Assembly (NCBI GenBank): GCA_019113665.1
Contig: DXGW01000085.1
Coordinates: forward strand, 1-9,579
DNA length: 9,579 nt
Source: Candidatus Alistipes excrementipullorum
GTDB taxonomy: Bacteria > Bacteroidota > Bacteroidia > Bacteroidales > Rikenellaceae
Reading direction: 5' to 3'
The notes beneath the pieces were generated by a model that was not told the DNA's origin, did no database searches, and saw only the letters and a list, made by a program, of their open reading frames with translations. The translations under genes and the position numbers were made by a program. Every line of letters starts with the position of its first letter. Positions within the stretch are counted from its first letter, which is position 1. Below, in pieces: positions 5,891 to 9,579 of this stretch.

Positions 5891-7843
5891 CTAACGCATC
5901 TTGACAAATACCTCGATTGCCTGATATTCGGCCATGCCCAGCTTGTCGTACATGCGGGCGGTGTTCTGCGTGCGCTCCTCGGCGCGCTGCCAGAACTCGC
6001 GCTTGTCAGCACCCGGGAAGGGCATGATGTCCTTCTGCGAGAGGTGGCGGTAGATGGCGTGGCGTTTCTTGATCATCTCGTCGGGCGAGAGGGGCACTGC
6101 CATGTCGACCATGCCGAGATCCCACTCCTGCCAAGCACCGCGGTAGAGCCATATGTGGCAATCCTTTACCCAATCGTCGGCATCGACAACCTCGAGAGCG
6201 GCCAGTACGGCCTCGGCGCATACGCGGTGTGTGCCGTGCGGGTCCGAAAGGTCGCCTGCCAGGTATATCTGGTGCGGTTTGACCTTGCGCAGCAGCTCGA
6301 CGATGATGTTGATGTCCTTCTCCGTCAGCTCGCCCTTCTTGATGCCGCCCGTCTCATAGAACGGCAGGTTGAGGAAGTGGGCATTGGTACGGTCGTTCAG
6401 CCCGAGCGTGCGGCATGCGGCGCGTGCCTCGGCGCGGCGAATGGCTCCCTTGAGGTCGAGCAGCGCGCGGGGCTCGGGTTCGCCCTTGCGTTTGGTGGCG
6501 ATTATGTGTTCTATCTCGTCGAAACGGTCGCCGTAGCCGAGCTCGCGGGCCGTGTCGATGTTCTGCAGTACCACGTCGTCATATACGGCCACGTTGCCTG
6601 AAGTCTCGTATGCCACGTGTACGTCGTGACCCTGCTGTACCAGTCGGTGGAATGTTCCGCCCATCGAGATGACGTCGTCGTCGGGGTGGGGTGAGAATAT
6701 GACCACGCGCTTGGGGTAGGGCATCGAAGGTGCCGGGCGTGTCGAGTCGTCGACATTGGGCTTGCCTCCGGGCCAGCCGGTTATGGTGTGCTGCAGGTCG
6801 TTGAAGACGTCGATGTTGATCTTGTCGTACGTGCAGCCCGACTTTTCGAGCAGGTCGCCGAGCGAGTTCTCGATATAGTCGTCGTAGGTGAGTTTCAATA
6901 TCGGTTTGTTCACAACGCCGCACAGCCATACCACGGCCTTGCGTATGAACTTCGGCGTCCAGTCGCAGGTGCCGACGAGCCACGGGGTCTGCTCGCACGT
7001 GAGCTGCTGGGCGGCATTCTCGTCGATAACGACCTCGATATTGGGGTGCGACTGCAGGTGAGTTGCCGGAATCTGGTCCGTAACCTCGCCCTCGACCACA
7101 TTCTGAATGACATCGGCCTTCTCCTCGCCCCATGCCATCAGGATTATCTTCTCGGCGCGGGCAACGGTGCTCAGACCGAGGGTTATGGCCATCGACGGGG
7201 TCTTTTCAAGGCCTCCGAAGGCTCCGGACTGGATCTTGCGCGAGTTGTATGAGAGCTGTACCAGACGTGTGCGCGACTTGGCGTACGAGCCCGGCTCGTT
7301 GAATCCTACCTGACCCTGCTCGCCGACGCCGATTATCATCAGGTGAATGCGGCGTATGGCCTTGTCATAAGATGCGCAGTACTCCGATACCTTGCCGATG
7401 GGTACGGTTCCGTCGGGAAGGTGTACGTTTTCGGGCTGAATGTCGATGTGGTTGAGGAAGTCCTCGTGAATGCGGAAATTACGGCTCTGCACCTCCTGTG
7501 CGGAGATGGGGTAGAACTCGTCGAGGCTGAATACCGCAACGTTGCGGAAGCTGATCTCTCCCTTCTCGTAGCGGTTGACGAGTTCACGGTAGAGGCCCAG
7601 CGGAGTACGTCCCGTCGTAAGTCCGAGAACGAACGGATCGGGTGCGCCGCTGAATTCGTCGCTCTGATTCCGCTGTTCGTAGTCCTTGATCATCTTGACG
7701 ATCTGGTCTGCGACATACTTTACGCCTTCGTACTCACTCTTGTAGATCGAAGTGGGTATCTTTTCATAACGGTGGATTATATCGCGCGGAACAGCGTTGA
7801 GATTCAATCCTCCGTCCTTGGGTAATGAATACTTGCTTTTCAT
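5891..7843 (-). CDS. NagB-like domain fused to PIG-L/LmbE deacetylase; deaminase site altered
   Basis: A 650-residue two-domain cytoplasmic protein. The NagB-like domain (about 35-285) keeps the sugar-phosphate loop GLTTGRTPLGLY, the SLDEF aspartate (Asp108) and FNEPG (Glu183). Where NagB has Asp and His in GEDGH, this protein has Gln176 and Gln178 (GEQGQ). The positions matching allosteric Ser150 and Lys158 of the neighbouring NagB are Tyr187 and Val195. A linker of about 95 residues with several Cys and Trp (TPWLVGTCDWT, TGWPGGKPN) follows. The PIG-L/LmbE domain (about 378-545, with a C-terminal extension) has SPHPDDD (His386, Asp389) and DPHGTH (His536, His539), the expected zinc ligands. 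PIG-L enzymes remove N-acetyl groups from GlcNAc-type sugars, so an amino-sugar deacetylase role is likely. Deaminase activity is doubtful. Bacteroidota proteins of this layout are often labelled simply glucosamine-6-phosphate deaminase. It lies between the GH20 and nagB genes, 33 and 40 bases away. Confidence 0.9.
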   Translation of the reverse strand: MKSKYSLPKDGGLNLNAVPRDIIHRYEKIPTSIYKSEYEGVKYVADQIVKMIKDYEQRNQSDEFSGAPDPFVLGLTTGRTPLGLYRELVNRYEKGEISFRNVAVFSLDEFYPISAQEVQSRNFRIHEDFLNHIDIQPENVHLPDGTVPIGKVSEYCASYDKAIRRIHLMIIGVGEQGQVGFNEPGSYAKSRTRLVQLSYNSRKIQSGAFGGLEKTPSMAITLGLSTVARAEKIILMAWGEEKADVIQNVVEGEVTDQIPATHLQSHPNIEVVIDENAAQQLTCEQTPWLVGTCDWTPKFIRKAVVWLCGVVNKPILKLTYDDYIENSLGDLLEKSGCTYDKINIDVFNDLQHTITGWPGGKPNVDDSTRPAPSMPYPKRVVIFSPHPDDDVISMGGTFHRLVQQGHDVHVAYETSGNVAVYDDVVLQNIDTARELGYGDRFDEIEHIIATKRKGEPEPRALLDLKGAIRRAEARAACRTLGLNDRTNAHFLNLPFYETGGIKKGELTEKDINIIVELLRKVKPHQIYLAGDLSDPHGTHRVCAEAVLAALEVVDADDWVKDCHIWLYRGAWQEWDLGMVDMAVPLSPDEMIKKRHAIYRHLSQKDIMPFPGADKREFWQRAEERTQNTARMYDKLGMAEYQAIEVFVKMR

Positions 7844-7876
7844 TTCAATATATATTTATTGGCTCTGTATCGTCTC

Positions 7877-9538
7877 TTACAGTTTGCCATTCTCACGCCA
7901 GTAGGATACGGCATATTTGTATCCGTAGGCGTCGTACAGCTTCAACATGCGTTTCATGTTCGTCGTGAAACGGTCGAAATCCTTGCCCTCGTAGTTCCAG
8001 CCGACCTCGGCGATGGCTACCATGCGGGGCAGAAGCATGTACTGTACGTGGTCGAACGTTGCGATGTGCTCGGTCCAGAGGTTGCCCTGAACGCCGATCA
8101 CATATTTCTGCTCGTCTTCCGTCAGCTGGTCATAGGGATCGAGTGCATATACCTTCTCCAGGGGCAGGTAGTGCGGACGGTCCGGACGGCGTTCGCCGAA
8201 CGGAGGCTCGATGGTCTTGTCCTTGCCCTGGGGATAGTCGAGATAGCAGTGCGTGTTCGGGGTCATTATGACGGTGTTGCCGGCCTTTGCGGCAGCGATT
8301 CCGCCTTTGGATCCGCGCCACGACATTACGGTTGTCGTAGGCGATACGCCTCCCTTGAGAATCTCGTCCCAGCCGATCATCTTGCGGCCGTGGTCGTTCA
8401 GGAACTTCTCGATGCGGTGGTTCACGTATGTCTGCAGCTCATCTTCGTTCTGCAGGCCCTCGGCCTTGATTCTCGCCTGGCATGCGGGGCACTTCTCCCA
8501 TGCTACGCGCGGGCATTCGTCACCTCCGATATGTATGTACTCCGACGGGAAGAGGTCGAGTACCTCCGAGAGAACGTCCTCCCAGAACTTGAAAGTGCTC
8601 TCCTTGCCGGGGCATGCCACCTCCTCGGAGATACCCCAGATCGTGCGGACCTTGTACTGTTCGCCGGTGCAGCCGAGCTCGGGATATGCTGCCAGAGCCG
8701 CTACGGAGTGGCCCGGAATCTCGATTTCGGGTACGACCGTTATGAATCTGTCAGCGGCGTATTTCACCACCTCGCGGATCTGGTCCTGTGTGTAGAAGTA
8801 TGGGCCGTAGGGCTTGCCTTCCATCTTGCAATTTACCTGATGGTGTGTGCCGGGAACCTGAGAATCCTCACGCACGCTGCCTATTTCGGTGAGTTTGGGA
8901 TATTTCTTTATCTCGATGCGCCAGCCCTGGTCGTCGGTCAGGTGCCAGTGCAGACGGTTCATCTTGTGCATTGCCGCCATGTCGATCACCTCCTTTACCT
9001 GGTCGACGGTGAAGAAGTGTCGGCAGATGTCGAACATCACGCCGCGATGCCAGAAGTGCGGTTTGTCTTCGATTGCCACGGCCGGAATCTCTACCGACTT
9101 GGCATTGCCGCTCTTGAGCATCTCTACGGGTATGAGCTGGCGCAATGTCTGGAACGCGTAGAATACTCCGTGAGAGGTCGAAGCCTCGATGTTGATTCCC
9201 TTATTCCCAACTTCGAGCCGGTATGCCTCCTCGCCGAGGGATTCGTCACGCGTGATGTTGATGGCACCCTTCTTTGTCTTGCCGGTGGCTACCTTGAGTT
9301 TCGTGCCGAAGATCGGTTCCGCCACTTCGTTCAGGAAATCGGTGGCGCACTCCATCTTTTCGTCCTCGAATCCGAGGATTACGGCTGTCGACGGTTTCAG
9401 GTCGAAATGTCCCTTCTCCACGGTCATCTTTACGGGTTGCGGGATTACGGTCACTGCGGGCTCTTCGTTTGTGGCTCCGTGTGCTGCGGTTGCGATTAAG
9501 GCTGTGAACAACAGCGAGAAAAAACGTTTGGTAATCAT
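7877..9538 (-). CDS. Beta-N-acetylhexosaminidase, glycoside hydrolase family 20
   Basis: Releases terminal beta-linked GlcNAc or GalNAc from glycans, chitin oligosaccharides or cell-wall fragments. Retaining mechanism with help from the substrate acetamido group. The 553 residues comprise a signal peptide (1-21, likely cleavage at AHG-ATN, no lipobox, so probably periplasmic or secreted rather than a lipoprotein), an N-terminal GH20b domain (about 28-158) and a GH20 TIM barrel (about 163-515). The barrel shows RGVMFDICRHFF, HWHLTDDQGWRIEI, the catalytic pair Asp340-Glu341 in HIGGDECPR, GWDEIL at 389-394, MSWRG at 405-409 and VQGNLWTE at 483-490. There is no C-terminal carbohydrate-binding or chitobiase-type domain. 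It is the first gene of the minus-strand operon, 33 bases before the fusion gene. Which substrate it uses cannot be told from sequence. Confidence 0.96.
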   Translation of the reverse strand: MITKRFFSLLFTALIATAAHGATNEEPAVTVIPQPVKMTVEKGHFDLKPSTAVILGFEDEKMECATDFLNEVAEPIFGTKLKVATGKTKKGAINITRDESLGEEAYRLEVGNKGINIEASTSHGVFYAFQTLRQLIPVEMLKSGNAKSVEIPAVAIEDKPHFWHRGVMFDICRHFFTVDQVKEVIDMAAMHKMNRLHWHLTDDQGWRIEIKKYPKLTEIGSVREDSQVPGTHHQVNCKMEGKPYGPYFYTQDQIREVVKYAADRFITVVPEIEIPGHSVAALAAYPELGCTGEQYKVRTIWGISEEVACPGKESTFKFWEDVLSEVLDLFPSEYIHIGGDECPRVAWEKCPACQARIKAEGLQNEDELQTYVNHRIEKFLNDHGRKMIGWDEILKGGVSPTTTVMSWRGSKGGIAAAKAGNTVIMTPNTHCYLDYPQGKDKTIEPPFGERRPDRPHYLPLEKVYALDPYDQLTEDEQKYVIGVQGNLWTEHIATFDHVQYMLLPRMVAIAEVGWNYEGKDFDRFTTNMKRMLKLYDAYGYKYAVSYWRENGKL

Positions 9539-9579
9539 GGATAAAAGTTTAGGTTTGGTTTATTTATTGTTGGGTTTGC
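9539..9579 (-). promoter_or_regulatory. A/T-rich leader upstream of the hexosaminidase gene (cut by the window edge)
   Basis: The 41 bases before the GH20 start codon contain only 13 G or C, far fewer than the surrounding genes. Such composition is typical of the translation-start region and proximal promoter in Bacteroidota, which rarely use a strong Shine-Dalgarno site. No convincing TTTG/TAnnTTTG pair was found, so the operon promoter may lie beyond the window. Confidence 0.35.

Noticed and set aside
4819..5904. A 361-codon plus-strand open frame across the META lipoprotein end, the terminator and nagB
   Set aside because: It runs through the terminator hairpin and antisense to a well-conserved nagB, and its translation resembles no known family.
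5714..6601. A 295-codon plus-strand open frame opposite nagB and the PIG-L half of the fusion
   Set aside because: It is a shadow of two conserved minus-strand genes and lacks domain content.
5891..7843. The NagB/PIG-L fusion as an assembly error or a frameshift joining two genes
   Set aside because: The frame is continuous, the linker is long and structured-looking, and NagB-PIG-L fusions of similar length are known in Bacteroidota. It looks like a genuine gene.
7859..9499. A 546-codon open frame on the plus strand, opposite the GH20 gene
   Set aside because: It mirrors the hexosaminidase gene almost exactly, has no recognisable domain, and the minus-strand product has complete GH20 motifs. 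Long antisense frames are expected in GC-rich genes with biased codon use.
5065..9579. The amino-sugar operon as part of a full polysaccharide utilisation locus
   Set aside because: No SusC/SusD pair, hybrid two-component regulator or anti-sigma/sigma pair is visible. The sequence right of 9579 is unseen, so this is only unsupported, not excluded.
1..9579. CRISPR array, tRNA/rRNA genes, insertion sequence, phage or toxin-antitoxin genes
   Set aside because: Reading both strands showed no regularly spaced repeats, no tRNA-like cloverleaf, no transposase or integrase motifs and no small paired genes. Nearly all the sequence is accounted for by conserved housekeeping and metabolic genes.

Overview
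The window reads as ordinary chromosome from a GC-rich member of the Bacteroidota. An Alistipes/Rikenellaceae-like organism fits, but this is an inference from gene content, base composition and A/T-rich start regions without Shine-Dalgarno motifs; it has not been checked by a search. There are eight protein-coding genes, one cut off at the left edge. No RNA genes, insertion sequences, CRISPR arrays or phage genes were seen, and there is no gene-free stretch longer than about 225 bases.

Left part, plus strand. The C-terminal 60% of a class I (4Fe-4S) fumarate hydratase ends at 976. A 223-base intergenic region with several stem-loops follows. Next comes a tight four-gene run: batD, batE, recR and a META-domain lipoprotein, with gaps of 1, 12 and 5 bases. 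It is probably one transcription unit, ending at a 15-bp perfect hairpin (5011-5043) shared with the convergent operon. BatD and BatE are membrane-anchored, periplasm-facing proteins of the Bat (Bacteroides aerotolerance) system. RecR is a cytoplasmic recombination-repair protein, and the last gene is an envelope lipoprotein.

Right part, minus strand. A three-gene amino-sugar operon reads from the right edge toward the centre: a secreted GH20 beta-N-acetylhexosaminidase, a 650-residue fusion of a NagB-like domain to a PIG-L/LmbE deacetylase domain, and a stand-alone glucosamine-6-phosphate deaminase (NagB). Gaps are 33 and 40 bases. The simplest reading is a GlcNAc salvage route: GH20 frees terminal GlcNAc outside the cytoplasm, an unseen transporter and kinase bring it in as a phosphate, the PIG-L domain may remove the acetyl group, and NagB makes fructose-6-phosphate and ammonia.

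The main point of interest is the fusion protein. Its PIG-L half keeps its metal-binding motifs. Its NagB half has Gln at the two positions where the neighbouring NagB has the catalytic Asp139 and His141, and it has also lost allosteric-site residues. It is therefore probably not a deaminase, although a routine annotation would call it one. The window has no nagA, so the PIG-L domain may supply the deacetylase step; this is a hypothesis.
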